Source: Hyphomicrobiales bacterium (GTDB lineage Bacteria > Pseudomonadota > Alphaproteobacteria > Rhizobiales > Rhizobiaceae). From it: 64,000 nucleotides of DNA. Location of the stretch: positions 62,001-126,000 of the forward strand of contig UCKS01000033.1 of NCBI GenBank assembly GCA_900473045.1, written 5' to 3'. Positions 19,535-28,484 of this stretch are shown piece by piece. The position numbers were made by a program, and so were the translations under genes. The notes beneath the pieces were generated by a model. It saw nothing but the letters and a program-made list of their open reading frames with translations. It was not told the origin of the DNA and made no database searches. Each line of letters begins with the position of its first letter. The first letter of the stretch is position 1.

Positions 19535-21610
19535 ATGTTTCGCCACATGATTGCGATGCTGGGCGCATCGGCAATGCTTTTTTCGGCATTGACTGTTACC
19601 GCGCAAGACTTTCAGGCTCCGTTGCCCCGCTCGAAGCCACAGGCATCGGTTCCGCAGACGCTGGTCAAGACCGCACGAGCCCCTTCTGCAGAAGTGACCG
19701 GCTCGATCATCTCCGCAACGGCCGCGATACCGGTCAACTCCGGCCTGAAAACCGGACTGGACGCACTGTCCAACAGGGATGCCGGCAAGGCAATCGTGGC
19801 GCGCAACGCCATGGCCAAGGGTACGCTCGACCGCCACATTCTCACCTGGGCGATCGCCACATCCGGACAGAAGGGCGTGCCTTCCTATGAAATCGCGGCC
19901 GCGCAGCAGGAATTGAAGGGTTGGCCAGGGCTTGGTGCGCTGCGTGCCAATTCCGAACGTGCCATGTACCGCGAAAATCCGGCCGCCGCCGATGTGCTTG
20001 CGGCGTTTGGCACGACGCGGCCGGAAACGCCCGACGGCACCATCATCCTTGCGCGCGCCTTGCAAGAGACGGGCAACAGCAACGCGGCAGCAAAGCTGCT
20101 GCGCGGAGTGTGGTTAAAAGACGCCCTCGACAAGGACACCGAAACCAAGATCCTTGCTGAATTTCCGGGCCTTCTGACAACGGAAGACCACAAACAGCGC
20201 ATGGAAATGCTGCTGTATCGTGCCCGCTTCGATCAGGCTGCCCGCTTCAGCGATCTCGGCAAGGCGCAATCGCTTTACCGCGCCTGGATCGCGGTTGCCA
20301 AGAAGGCCGACAATGCGGCGGCGTTGATCGCGGCCGTCGATCGCTCCTGGGCCAACGAACCAGCCTACCTGTTCATCCGGGTTGAATATCTGCGCAAGCA
20401 GGAAAAATACGAAGAGGCAGCCAAGCTTCTGGCCGGCCTTTCCAAAGACAAAGACGCACTGGTCAATCCCGGCGAATGGTGGGTCGAGCAGCGGATCATC
20501 AGCCGGGGCCTGCTTGACCAGGGCAAGTTCAAGGCGGCTTACGCGATCGCGGCAAACAACTCTGCGGTCAACCCGGCCGATATCGTCGATGCCGAATTTC
20601 ATGCCGGCTGGTATGCCCTGCGCGGACTGAAGGACCCGCCGGCCGCAATCGGGCATTTTCAACGCATCCTGAAGGCCTCCAACAGGCCGATTTCGGTTTC
20701 GCGGGCCTGGTACTGGATAGGCCGCGCCGCCGAAGCCGGTGCTTCCGGCGATGCAAAAGAGTATTTCGCTAAGGCGGCGGCCTTTCCCGGCACATTCTAC
20801 GGGCAGCTTGCGGCAGCCCGGCTCGGCCGTACCGGACTGAACGTCACCTACCCGTCGCCAACGGCTGGCGATCGGACACGGTTTGAAGGCCGCGAGGCGG
20901 TGCACGCCATCGCGCGACTGGAAGAGGCGGGGCACGCCTGGCGGGCAGATAATCTCTACCGGGCGCTGGCCGAGGAAATGACCAGTCCCGGAGAACTCGC
21001 CATTCTGTCGGCCCGCGCTGAAAAAGCCGGCGGACACCAGCTGTCGCTGCAGATCGGCAAGATTGCCTTCGGACGCGGCATCGATGTTGCGGCGCTCGCC
21101 TTCCCGATCGGCGTCATTCCCGCAAATGCCAATATCAGTGGGGCCGGCAAGGCGCTGGCCTACGCGATTGCCCGTCAGGAAAGCGCCTTCAATCCGGCCG
21201 CGATCTCGCCTGCCAACGCACGCGGACTGCTGCAGATCCTGCCGGGCACCGCCAAGGGTGTCGCCGGGCGGCATGGTCTGGCTTATTCGCAGGAACGGCT
21301 GACAACCGATATCGCCTATAATGCGACGCTTGGCGCGCACTATCTCGGCGAACAGATCGATGATTTCGGCGGCTCCTACATCCTCACCTTCATCGCCTAC
21401 AATGCCGGCCCTCGGCGCGTGCCGGACTGGATCAACCGCTACGGCGACCCGCGCGGCAAGTCGATCGACGATGTCGTAGACTGGATCGAGCGCATTCCCT
21501 TTGCCGAAACCCGCAACTATGTGCAGCGGGTCATGGAAAACTACCAGGTCTACAAATCCCGGCTCGGCCAGACAGCCGATATCGTTCAGGATCTGCGCGT
21601 AGGCCGCTGA
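19535..21610 (+). CDS. Soluble lytic murein transglycosylase (Slt family)
   Basis: About 691 residues. It cleaves peptidoglycan glycan strands in the periplasm with 1,6-anhydro ends. A signal peptide is followed by a long helical repeat region, as in Slt70, and a C-terminal SLT domain. The catalytic Glu is at about residue 549 in IARQESAFNPAAIS, followed by ARGLLQILPGTA and then FIAYNAGPRRVPDW. The start is uncertain: the ATG at 19535 gives MFRHMIAMLGASAMLFSALTVTA, a compact signal sequence; ATGs at 19511 and 19448 would lengthen the n-region. A proline-rich stretch follows the signal peptide. Confidence 0.9.
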   Translation: MFRHMIAMLGASAMLFSALTVTAQDFQAPLPRSKPQASVPQTLVKTARAPSAEVTGSIISATAAIPVNSGLKTGLDALSNRDAGKAIVARNAMAKGTLDRHILTWAIATSGQKGVPSYEIAAAQQELKGWPGLGALRANSERAMYRENPAAADVLAAFGTTRPETPDGTIILARALQETGNSNAAAKLLRGVWLKDALDKDTETKILAEFPGLLTTEDHKQRMEMLLYRARFDQAARFSDLGKAQSLYRAWIAVAKKADNAAALIAAVDRSWANEPAYLFIRVEYLRKQEKYEEAAKLLAGLSKDKDALVNPGEWWVEQRIISRGLLDQGKFKAAYAIAANNSAVNPADIVDAEFHAGWYALRGLKDPPAAIGHFQRILKASNRPISVSRAWYWIGRAAEAGASGDAKEYFAKAAAFPGTFYGQLAAARLGRTGLNVTYPSPTAGDRTRFEGREAVHAIARLEEAGHAWRADNLYRALAEEMTSPGELAILSARAEKAGGHQLSLQIGKIAFGRGIDVAALAFPIGVIPANANISGAGKALAYAIARQESAFNPAAISPANARGLLQILPGTAKGVAGRHGLAYSQERLTTDIAYNATLGAHYLGEQIDDFGGSYILTFIAYNAGPRRVPDWINRYGDPRGKSIDDVVDWIERIPFAETRNYVQRVMENYQVYKSRLGQTADIVQDLRVGR

Positions 21611-21738
21611 GGCAGCGCCTCCATCCGCCTGCCGGCAGAGCAACATCCAGATTGCCGAAAGACAAAAAGCCCGCCGGCCCTCTTTCAGGACTGTCCTGAT
21701 GCGCTATGGTTCCCCCGACACTCACCGGAGGGGGCATT

Positions 21739-22632
21739 GTGACAAGCACGACCAGAACCAGCTGTCAGGAACACCGGTTTTCAGCCAGCGACGGACTGCA
21801 GCTTTATGCCCGTGATTACGGCCATGACGATTCGCGAACGGCAGTAGCACTTCCGATCGTCTGCCTGCCCGGCCTCAGCCGCAACAGCCGCGATTTTCAC
21901 CTTCTGGCAACAAAACTCTCCACCAGCTCCGAAAAACCGCGCCGTGTGATTGCGCTCGACTATCGGGGGCGCGGGTTTTCGGACTGGGATACCGACAAGA
22001 GCCGGTATCAGCTACCGGTAGAAGCGGAGGATGTCCTCAGCGCCTGTGCAAATCTCGATATCGCCCGGGCAATTTTCATCGGTACATCACGCGGCGGGCT
22101 GATCCTGCATCTTCTTGCCAGCATGCGCCCGGAGCTGCTCGCCGCAGTGGTGCTGAACGACATCGGACCGGTCATAGAAATTGCAGGGTTACTGCAGATC
22201 CGGCAGTATCTGGAGGCGCAACAGGCGCTGAACTCCTGGGACGAGGCGGTCGAAAGCCTGAAACGGCTGCATGGCACGGCCTTCCCTGCCCTTGAGGAGT
22301 CCGACTGGAGAGATATGGCAGAGGCCATTTACCGGCAGAAGAACGGCATGATCGTTGCCGATTTCGATCCAGCCCTGATCGAGCCACTGAAAAGCATGGA
22401 CGCAGATACGCTGCTGCCGGATCTCTGGGCCCTCTACCAGGGCTTTCAGGCAATGCCGTTGATGGTTATCAGGGGTGAAAACTCCAGCATTCTGTCACAG
22501 CTTACCTTTGCGGAGATGGGGCAGCGGCATCCGGGCATGAAATCCGTGACGGCAGCGGGACAAGGCCACGCCCCTCTCCTGCACCGCCCGGACCTGTTTG
22601 CCGAAATCACGGCGTTCATCGACAGGATCTGA
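21739..22632 (+). CDS. Alpha/beta hydrolase
   Basis: 297 residues from a GTG start that has an excellent GGAGGGG ribosome-binding site; an ATG 33 nt upstream lacks one. The nucleophile elbow is GTSRGG with Ser117, the oxyanion region is VCLPGLSRNSRDF, and a DYRGRGFSD segment follows. The likely catalytic acid and histidine are near MVIRGENSS and GQGHAPLL. Related proteins hydrolyse esters, lactones or epoxides, so the substrate is open. It stands alone, 128 bp after the transglycosylase gene, and ends before a bidirectional terminator. Confidence 0.82.
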   Translation: MTSTTRTSCQEHRFSASDGLQLYARDYGHDDSRTAVALPIVCLPGLSRNSRDFHLLATKLSTSSEKPRRVIALDYRGRGFSDWDTDKSRYQLPVEAEDVLSACANLDIARAIFIGTSRGGLILHLLASMRPELLAAVVLNDIGPVIEIAGLLQIRQYLEAQQALNSWDEAVESLKRLHGTAFPALEESDWRDMAEAIYRQKNGMIVADFDPALIEPLKSMDADTLLPDLWALYQGFQAMPLMVIRGENSSILSQLTFAEMGQRHPGMKSVTAAGQGHAPLLHRPDLFAEITAFIDRI

Positions 22633-22694
22633 GAGGGCGGCGGTTATGCGAGTGGCAACGAGAAAACTAAAATCCGGAAATCTTTAAAACGGAA

Positions 22695-22720
22695 AAAGCC
22701 CGATCTTTCGATCGGGCTTT
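22695..22720. terminator. Bidirectional terminator, hydrolase / porin
   Basis: Perfect 11-bp stem (22695-22705 with 22710-22720, AAAGCCCGATC/GATCGGGCTTT) with a 4-nt loop, with A-rich sequence on the left, so it gives a T-tract in the leftward porin transcript. It lies between convergent genes. Confidence 0.8.
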
Positions 22721-22744
22721 CCATCACTGATATGAAACCAGAGA

Positions 22745-23815
22745 TTAGAAGTCGCGCTGCAGACGGACGAAGCCGGAGACTTCGTCGCCACCAACTACGC
22801 GCTGACCGCGGAAGTTGCCGTTGTCGACGTCCTGGTACTGAACCGTAACGAGCGACTTCAGACCATCAGTGATCTGGTAGCCAGCCGTCAGGCCAACGCG
22901 CCAAGCATCAACACCTTCGATGAAGGCGAAGTCGCTGAAGTACTGAGCTGCCGGAGTGATGGTCAGCTTGTCGGTTGCCTTGAATTCATACGAGGCAGCA
23001 ACGGTCCACTCGGATTCGTTGTAGTATGCGTTCGGGTTAGAGGCCCAGACGCCTGCCAGGTTGAACGTGCCAGCGCCGAGTTCAGCAGACAGGATAGCGC
23101 GGATGGCGCCATCTTCGCGTTCCGTGTCGTAGCCGCCGAGCAAGGTAGCCGTTACGCCACCAACCGAGCCGGACAGCATGCCAGCAACGCCGACGCCGTT
23201 GTCCTTGCGACCAAAGTCGTTCGGAAGATCGCGTGGGTTACCAGCGATCGGGCTGCGGCCGAGGCCTTCGAGTTCGTCAACCGAAACGCCGGCCTTGAAT
23301 GCGCCGCCATCATAGGTGTACGAGATCGAGTTGAACAGGGTGTTGGTTGCAAGAGCGTCGGTTTCGCCGGCAATGCCGTCGTCCCACCAGCTGTAGTAGT
23401 AGCCGAACTTGAAGCCAGCGATCGCGAACGATGCTGTGTCAAGGAAGGTGTTGTTGCCGCCGTCATTCTGGCCACCAGCTGTGTCAGCATTGGTCTGCAG
23501 AACGATTGTGCTTTCGAGCGTGCCAAGTTCCGTGTCGTTCTTGGCGTCGAACTGCAGCTGGCCACGTGTGAATGTATCCCAGTCAGACGTACCCGAACGA
23601 TCCTTACCGAAGTTGGTCTGGAAACGGACGTAACCACCGATCTTCAGGCAGGTTTCCGTGCCCGGGATGTAGAAGTAGCCAGTGCCGAAAGCGTCGCAAA
23701 CGCGAACGTATTCCATTGGTTCCGGCTCAGCAGCAACGATTGCGTCAGCTGCCTGGGCGCCGGATACTGCTGCGAGAGCTGCAGCGGAGCCGAGAAGAAG
23801 GCTCTTGATGTTCAT
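22745..23815 (-). CDS. Alphaproteobacterial outer-membrane porin (Omp2/RopA type)
   Basis: 356 residues. It has a 22-residue signal peptide ending AQA before ADAIVAAEP. The mature N-terminus has the porin_2 family pattern EYVRVCDAFGTGYFYIPGTETCLKIGGYVRFQ with its two conserved cysteines, and the protein ends in aromatic FVRLQRDF, the C-terminal phenylalanine needed for outer-membrane assembly. The middle alternates as beta-strands. The ATG has a very strong GGAGG 7 nt upstream, fitting high expression. A strong terminator follows the stop and a long upstream region with a CtrA-like box precedes it. Rhizobia have several such porins; which one this is cannot be told. Confidence 0.92.
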   Translation of the reverse strand: MNIKSLLLGSAAALAAVSGAQAADAIVAAEPEPMEYVRVCDAFGTGYFYIPGTETCLKIGGYVRFQTNFGKDRSGTSDWDTFTRGQLQFDAKNDTELGTLESTIVLQTNADTAGGQNDGGNNTFLDTASFAIAGFKFGYYYSWWDDGIAGETDALATNTLFNSISYTYDGGAFKAGVSVDELEGLGRSPIAGNPRDLPNDFGRKDNGVGVAGMLSGSVGGVTATLLGGYDTEREDGAIRAILSAELGAGTFNLAGVWASNPNAYYNESEWTVAASYEFKATDKLTITPAAQYFSDFAFIEGVDAWRVGLTAGYQITDGLKSLVTVQYQDVDNGNFRGQRVVGGDEVSGFVRLQRDF

Positions 23816-24776
23816 TTCTGACCTCCAGTCAAAAGTTTCAAACAGGTCTGGGTATTATACTGAAGGACAGTATTCCCTGCCCCATCCCCAACATTTAAGA
23901 AGTCGGACGATCAACCGCCCTTGCTTCCGGAGTTGAAAATACAAGACGGGACCGTTGGCGCAATCACCAACTTGCCTGTTCGTCATGTTTGGCCCGCCCT
24001 TCCCCCTGCGCTGTTGCTGAAACGACACAAAATCGCCTCAAGCGGCCGGAAGTTCTTAACAAGAGATTAAGAAAACCCTTTGTTCACGAGGGTTTAGCCC
24101 TAGTCGCCGATACGCTCGGCGTATCAGAACGGGGCAAAAAAGGGGTGAAACGCTGCTGTACAAGCGGATTCGCAGTGTTGGGCTGGATACCTCGCGACGG
24201 CGGCGCCGATCATCTCATGCACTCGAGAGCGGGAATCGCGACACGACAATGGAGAGCAAAGACAGAGATTCGCAGAATCACCGGTGCGATGCGCCCCCAA
24301 GTCGATTCGTGCGCGCACCGGCCAAGCCATCAAAACCGCATCGTTGCACGCCTCGTGCCGGAGAGCAGGCCAGATTATGCCCAAAGGGGGTGGAGCGGAA
24401 ACAGAGCCCGGGAGATCAACGACCGTCCGCGGAGGGAAAAGTTCGCTGGTTGATGACAGTTTGATCGTTCAGCCAAGTGCATACCGGCGAACATCAATCG
24501 CGCGTCCAAGATGGCGGTTAGGACATCATCGCGCTTTTGGGCGATGAAGATTGCCATTCCGAACAATCGCAATTCCGACCGTTTCAGATTTTCCAGAGCA
24601 TTGCCGACTTTGCAGTCAGCAGCGCAAGGCAGCACGATAGGCAGGATGGGATGAAACTGAGGCACGCGCGGTGATGGGCTTGGAAAAGCAACAACAGGGG
24701 ACGCGGCGCCGGTATCTACGGTGGCGATCGATGCGTGCCAATGTGCTGGGCGGAAAATCTTGCGGGTAAGGTCTAG
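23816..24776. other. Long intergenic region, porin to tRNA-Ser
   Basis: About 960 bp with no gene I would defend. The part next to the porin should be its promoter and leader. A plus-strand frame of 154 codons (23989-24453) lacks a ribosome-binding site and any recognisable motif and reads like noncoding DNA. The clearest feature is the CtrA-type box at 24056-24070. The size of the gap leaves room for a small RNA. Confidence 0.5.
24056..24070. promoter_or_regulatory. Perfect CtrA-type box (TTAA-N7-TTAA)
   Basis: TTAA at 24056-24059 and TTAA at 24067-24070 are separated by exactly 7 bases. This is the consensus for the cell-cycle regulator CtrA in Caulobacter and rhizobia. It lies 241 bp upstream of the porin start, far for direct control, so it could serve the porin from a distal promoter or an unrecognised transcript. 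Confidence 0.45.
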
Positions 24777-24866
24777 TGGCGGAGAAGATGGGATTCGAAC
24801 CCACGATACCCTTCCGGGTATACTCCCTTAGCAGGGGAGCGCCTTCGACCACTCGGCCACCTCTCC
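24777..24866 (-). tRNA. tRNA-Ser (anticodon GCU)
   Basis: Read on the minus strand, the 90-nt sequence starts GGAGAGGTGGCCGAG, has anticodon GCT in the loop CTGCTAA, a long type-II variable arm (TATACCCGG...), the T-loop GGTTCGAATCC and an acceptor 3' strand CTTCTCC pairing with the 5' GGAGAGG through one G-U pair. G73 and a genomically encoded CCA (24777-24779 on the plus strand) follow. It decodes AGC and AGU codons. No integrase or attachment duplication was seen beside it. Confidence 0.96.
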
Positions 24867-25204
24867 GTTAGCGCCTGACTAGAGTCAGGAGCCTTTCATT
24901 GCAAGGAGTTTTTGCGGTTTCCCGCGACAAAGTTGATTTTGCACACCCGTTGGCGCGGTCCTGCAGCTCCAAACGGCGGGACGGGTGTGATCTGGTACTC
25001 CTTATGAAGCCCCGGCACCCCTTTGTCCCGGATTGGGTGTTGATGGCTATGGCGAAGGCCAACCATGAGCCGCAGCGCGGCGGAGGCAACCCGCATTGTG
25101 CATTGCCGGTTGCCCGCAACAGGGATGTTGCGCTAATCCTCTCCTTATAGAAGCGCGTCCACCGAGATTGCGCGCGCTGCACAAGAACAGGTTCGGAATC
25201 CACC
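24867..25204. other. Intergenic region after tRNA-Ser
   Basis: About 340 bp between the tRNA and a short plus-strand gene. Minus-strand open frames extend across it and into the short gene but show no motif or ribosome-binding site. It should hold promoters for the tRNA and the small gene. Confidence 0.4.
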
Positions 25205-25384
25205 ATGAGCAATAACAGCAAGCCGGAAATAAAAGTGACGATCGAAAAATTGCGCAATGGGCGATGGGCTTTCGTGCTCAAGCGCGGCGCGGTCGTCTAT
25301 CCCGCCCACGGCCAGTTCACCAACCAGATCGAGGCCATTGCCGCCGGGCAGGCAGCACTCAAGGCGCTGGACAACAACCGCTAA
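25205..25384 (+). CDS. 59-residue protein of unknown function
   Basis: ATG to TAA, 59 codons plus stop. The protein MSNNSKPEIKVTIEKLRNGR continues with WAFVLKRGAVVYPAHGQFTNQIEAIAAGQAALKALDNNR. It has a charged beta-type N-terminal half (KVTIEKLRNGRWAFVLKRG) and an alanine-rich C-terminal helix (QIEAIAAGQAALKAL), so it reads like a small folded protein and not noise. A strong terminator begins 22 bp after the stop. No signal peptide or membrane segment is seen. I do not recognise the family; similar short proteins occur in Rhizobiaceae as hypothetical proteins. Confidence 0.65.
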   Translation: MSNNSKPEIKVTIEKLRNGRWAFVLKRGAVVYPAHGQFTNQIEAIAAGQAALKALDNNR

Positions 25385-25406
25385 GCCGATCAGCCTCTTC
25401 TCGTAA

Positions 25407-25440
25407 AAAGGCCAGGGCTGTCTGTACAGCGCTGGCCTTT
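25407..25440. terminator. Terminator between the 59-aa gene and the caspase gene
   Basis: AAAGGCCAG (25407-25415) pairs with CTGGCCTTT (25432-25440), with further pairing inside, in a region of A before and T after. It lies between convergent genes. Confidence 0.7.
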
Positions 25441-25472
25441 CTTGTTTCCGTCCATTTACCGGCGCCTGTATC

Positions 25473-27695
25473 TCAGGTCTTTTTCGCCAGGCGGTCGATC
25501 GCATTTTGCGTGGCGGCGCCGAACTCGCCGTCCAGCGGCCCGCTGTAAAGGCCACGATCCTTGAGCAGTGCCTGGATCTCCCTACGGAAGGCGGGCGTGA
25601 AATTGTCCGGCGAGGTCTTCAATTCCTCAAGCTTGGCCGGATCGCCACCCTCGACGCTTGCCGCCGCCCAGCGCACCGCCTCCTTCGGATCCGCCCGGGT
25701 GCCAAGCCCCCAGTCATAAAGGCGGCTGAGATTGCCCATGGCATAGGCGCTGCCGGCATTGGAGGCCATTTCATACCAGTTGCGTGCCTGCGCATAGTCC
25801 TGCGACACGCCCTTGCCGTCATCATAGAACCAGCCAAGCAGCGCCATCGAATAGGCGTCGCCGACATTGGCGGCCTTTTCATACCAAACCTTTGCCTGGG
25901 TATAGTCCTGTGGCGTGCCGAGACCGTTCTGATAGGCCCAGCCAAGCGACGACATTGCATTGGCATCGCCGCCTTCAGCCGCCTTCTGGTACCAGGAGAG
26001 CGACTGGGCGAGATCTTTTTCGACACCGTTGCCCTCACGATAGAACCAGCCCACCGTCGCCATGGCATTGGCGTAACCCTGGTTGGCCGAGAGCTGGTAC
26101 CATTTCAGCGATTCCGCGTAATCCTGCGGAACGCTGTCATAGCCATCCCGATAGAGCCAGCCGAGCGATGCCTGGGCATAGGAATTGCCGTTATTGGCGG
26201 CATGCTCGAACATTTCCTTGCCCTTGTCGACATCGACGGGACCATCGGTGCCGTAGATCGAGAACCAGGCGAGGTTCGTCAGTCCGTACATGTTGCCGCC
26301 GTCGGCTGCCTTTTGGTAGTTGCTGCGGGCATCGGCATAGTTGCGGCCGGCGTCCTGCGCCCGGCCGAGCATATTGATGAGCATCATGTCGTCGGGGTTT
26401 TCGTTAACCGCCTGGGCGCAGGCCGTGAGCGCGCGCGCCGCATCGATCTTCAGGAAATTGACGCCGAGGAAACCCGGCATGGATTGCGGCTCGCCGGCCA
26501 GCAGATAGCAGTCGCGCGAGGCCTGCGTATCCTTGCCTGTCTGTGAAATATTCAAGCCCTTCTTCGGTTCCAGTGCGGCAATCTGCTTTTCGGCTTCCGC
26601 CCTGTGTTTGCTGTCGGGGTAACGCTCGACGAAACGGGTCAGCGCCGCGCCATCCGTGGATTGCTTGAGCGCCTCCCAGGCGATTTCGTCCGGCGTCACC
26701 GTCGTCTGCGCCGCTTCTTCCAAAAGCTTCAGCTTCTTTTCGGCGAGCATCTTGTAGACCGGGTCGGCACCATGCTTGGCCAAAAATACCTCGATCAGAT
26801 CCTTGTCGGCGAGATCGCGGATGTTCTGCCAGTCTGCAGCAGCAGCCGACAGGCCGTTCGGCGAGACTTCCTGCGTGTTGCCGTTGTTGGTGATGTTGAT
26901 GTTCACTTCCTTGATATTGAGGAAGATCTGCGCGCCGCCGAGCGAACCATAAACAAAAGGCTCCTGCTCGCGATTGGTCGCCGTCACCACGTCATCGCGG
27001 ACCTTGCCGAGCGCGATGCGTACATCGACGCCGGGTTCGGTCAGATATTTCGACAGTGCCGTGGCAAACGGGCTGTTCCTGCCCTCGCCGTCCATTGCAA
27101 CGGTACCGGCCTTCGAGGCGAAGGCGACCAACAAATCGGCCGATTCGGGCTCGACACGCGCTAGGCCGCGGCTGACGGCGCGCGTCGAGATCGAGCGGCT
27201 CATCGATTGTTCGAAGGGATTGTTGCGGCAGGCGTCGAGAATGACCAGTTTCAGCCGTGTTGCGCCTTCAAGCGAACGCTGCACCCGGTCGAGCCCAATC
27301 GCCTCGTCTTCCACATCCTTGTCGGTCTTCAAGCTGACATCGACCGGCAGCAGGAAATTCTGGCCGTTCATCTCCATGCCATGACCGGAATAGTAGATGA
27401 TGGCGACATCAGCGCCAGCGGCGGTGTCTTCGAAATCACGCAGGGCGCGGACCATCGCGGCACGATCGAGATCGTGGACGGCCGTCACGGTATCGAAACC
27501 GGCTTCCTCGAACGAGGTCTTCATCAGCTCAACATCGTTGGCCGGGTTGTTCAGCTGCGATGTGGCCGCGTATTTCTCGTTGCCAATCAACAGCGCGACA
27601 CGTTTTGCAGCTTCGGCAGAGCCGGCCTGCAGCATGATGACCGACAGCGCCAGAATGAAGACCGGCAGCCAGCCATGGAAATGACGCTTGAACAT
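25473..27695 (-). CDS. Secreted caspase-domain protein with Sel1 repeats
   Basis: 740 residues. A signal peptide (KRHFHGWLPVFILALSVIML...AEA, about 1-29) precedes a peptidase C14 (caspase p20-like) domain, about 31-270, with the catalytic His105 in IIYYSGHGMEM and Cys156 in VILDACRNNPF. A helical linker (about 290-420) follows, then at least five Sel1-like repeats (YAQASLGWLYRDG, NAMATVGWFYREG, NAMSSLGWAYQNG, YSMALLGWFYDDG, YAMGNLSRLYDWG). A C-terminal peptidoglycan-binding-like segment (LLKDRGLYSGPLDGEFGAATQNAI) ends it. The domain order suggests a periplasmic protease, probably cutting after basic residues, held by protein partners and the cell wall; this is inference. The ATG at 27695 has GGAGG 7 nt upstream. 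Confidence 0.88.
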   Translation of the reverse strand: MFKRHFHGWLPVFILALSVIMLQAGSAEAAKRVALLIGNEKYAATSQLNNPANDVELMKTSFEEAGFDTVTAVHDLDRAAMVRALRDFEDTAAGADVAIIYYSGHGMEMNGQNFLLPVDVSLKTDKDVEDEAIGLDRVQRSLEGATRLKLVILDACRNNPFEQSMSRSISTRAVSRGLARVEPESADLLVAFASKAGTVAMDGEGRNSPFATALSKYLTEPGVDVRIALGKVRDDVVTATNREQEPFVYGSLGGAQIFLNIKEVNINITNNGNTQEVSPNGLSAAAADWQNIRDLADKDLIEVFLAKHGADPVYKMLAEKKLKLLEEAAQTTVTPDEIAWEALKQSTDGAALTRFVERYPDSKHRAEAEKQIAALEPKKGLNISQTGKDTQASRDCYLLAGEPQSMPGFLGVNFLKIDAARALTACAQAVNENPDDMMLINMLGRAQDAGRNYADARSNYQKAADGGNMYGLTNLAWFSIYGTDGPVDVDKGKEMFEHAANNGNSYAQASLGWLYRDGYDSVPQDYAESLKWYQLSANQGYANAMATVGWFYREGNGVEKDLAQSLSWYQKAAEGGDANAMSSLGWAYQNGLGTPQDYTQAKVWYEKAANVGDAYSMALLGWFYDDGKGVSQDYAQARNWYEMASNAGSAYAMGNLSRLYDWGLGTRADPKEAVRWAAASVEGGDPAKLEELKTSPDNFTPAFRREIQALLKDRGLYSGPLDGEFGAATQNAIDRLAKKT

Positions 27696-28029
27696 GATTT
27701 TCCCTCCGCCCCCGTACGCAGGCCGCCGGGGTGTAATGCACCCTTGCGAACTGCGCAAACATCATCACTGTTTCGGCCGGCCTTTTTCATTACCGGCGCG
27801 CTTTGCATGAAAGTATTACGTATGGGCGGGCGGGTTTCAATGTCCGCCTTGAGGCTTTTTTAAGCATGGATGAAAACAAGGCCGCTGGCACCGCAAGCTC
27901 AGTGCAAGGCTGACGTTGGAAACTGCTACCCTAGCGCCATGCGGCGTGGCTGACGTTGCGCGCCGCATGATCAAGAATTGCAGCATTCAGCAAAAACGGC
28001 GCACCGCCGCAGATTTTCCGGAGTTTCCC
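27696..28029. other. Divergent intergenic region, caspase / PilZ-like gene
   Basis: About 330 bp between divergent starts. The plus-strand frame of the PilZ-like gene is open back to about 27916 but without a better start. It should contain both promoters; no repeat or RNA gene is seen. Confidence 0.4.
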
Positions 28030-28386
28030 ATGTCGATGGTGATGCATCTCGCCGAGGCAAAGCCGGGTCAACTGACCACCAGCTACAAGCACTATTATAT
28101 AGAGCGCCCCTGCCGCATCCTGGTGGTGGGTCAGCATCTGAAGACCAAGACGAAATATCAGTGCCTGCTGCGCCACATCTCGGTCGGCGGAGCCATGGTG
28201 GATTTCAACGCCAATATCCTGCTGCCGACGCATTTTTTCCTGCAGATCGACGGCTTCCAGGAGGAGCTCGGCTGCTCGCAGGTGCATCGGCACAGAACCG
28301 AACTTGGTGTGCGCTTCAATATACCGCTGGCGCCGGAATTCCTCAGCCGCCTGATCCGGTTGAACTTTACCAGCGGGCTGATCTGA
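28030..28386 (+). CDS. PilZ-like domain protein
   Basis: 118 residues. The layout is that of a single PilZ domain: basic pair in IERPCRILVVG, then LLRHISVGGAMVDFN, then beta-strands THFFLQIDGFQEELGCSQVHRHRTELGVRFNI. The canonical c-di-GMP motifs (RxxxR and D/NxSxxG) are only partly kept: RxxR and HxSVGG. Binding of c-di-GMP is therefore uncertain. A second protein of the same design (29102-29470) lies 715 bp downstream. The start is one of several close ATGs; 28030 is the first in-frame one after a plausible gap. The nearby order is PilZ-like, DUF2177, PilZ-like, all rightward. Confidence 0.7.
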   Translation: MSMVMHLAEAKPGQLTTSYKHYYIERPCRILVVGQHLKTKTKYQCLLRHISVGGAMVDFNANILLPTHFFLQIDGFQEELGCSQVHRHRTELGVRFNIPLAPEFLSRLIRLNFTSGLI

Positions 28387-28484
28387 AAGCCGGCCGGCCG
28401 CCACAAAAGTCCTCTGCTATTTTCGTCCAGTGGCAATCCAGACGGGGCTGCCTGCCGTAGCAAGGTGAAAGAGGATCAATCATC

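Noticed and set aside
23989..24453. 154-codon plus-strand frame upstream of the porin
   Set aside because: No ribosome-binding site, no motif, arginine-rich composition typical of noncoding GC-rich DNA.
24777..24866. tRNA-Ser as the border of a genomic island
   Set aside because: No integrase, attachment duplication or phage gene lies nearby.
24868..25281. 137-codon minus-strand frame beside tRNA-Ser
   Set aside because: It starts right next to the tRNA, overlaps the better-supported 59-residue gene and has no family pattern.
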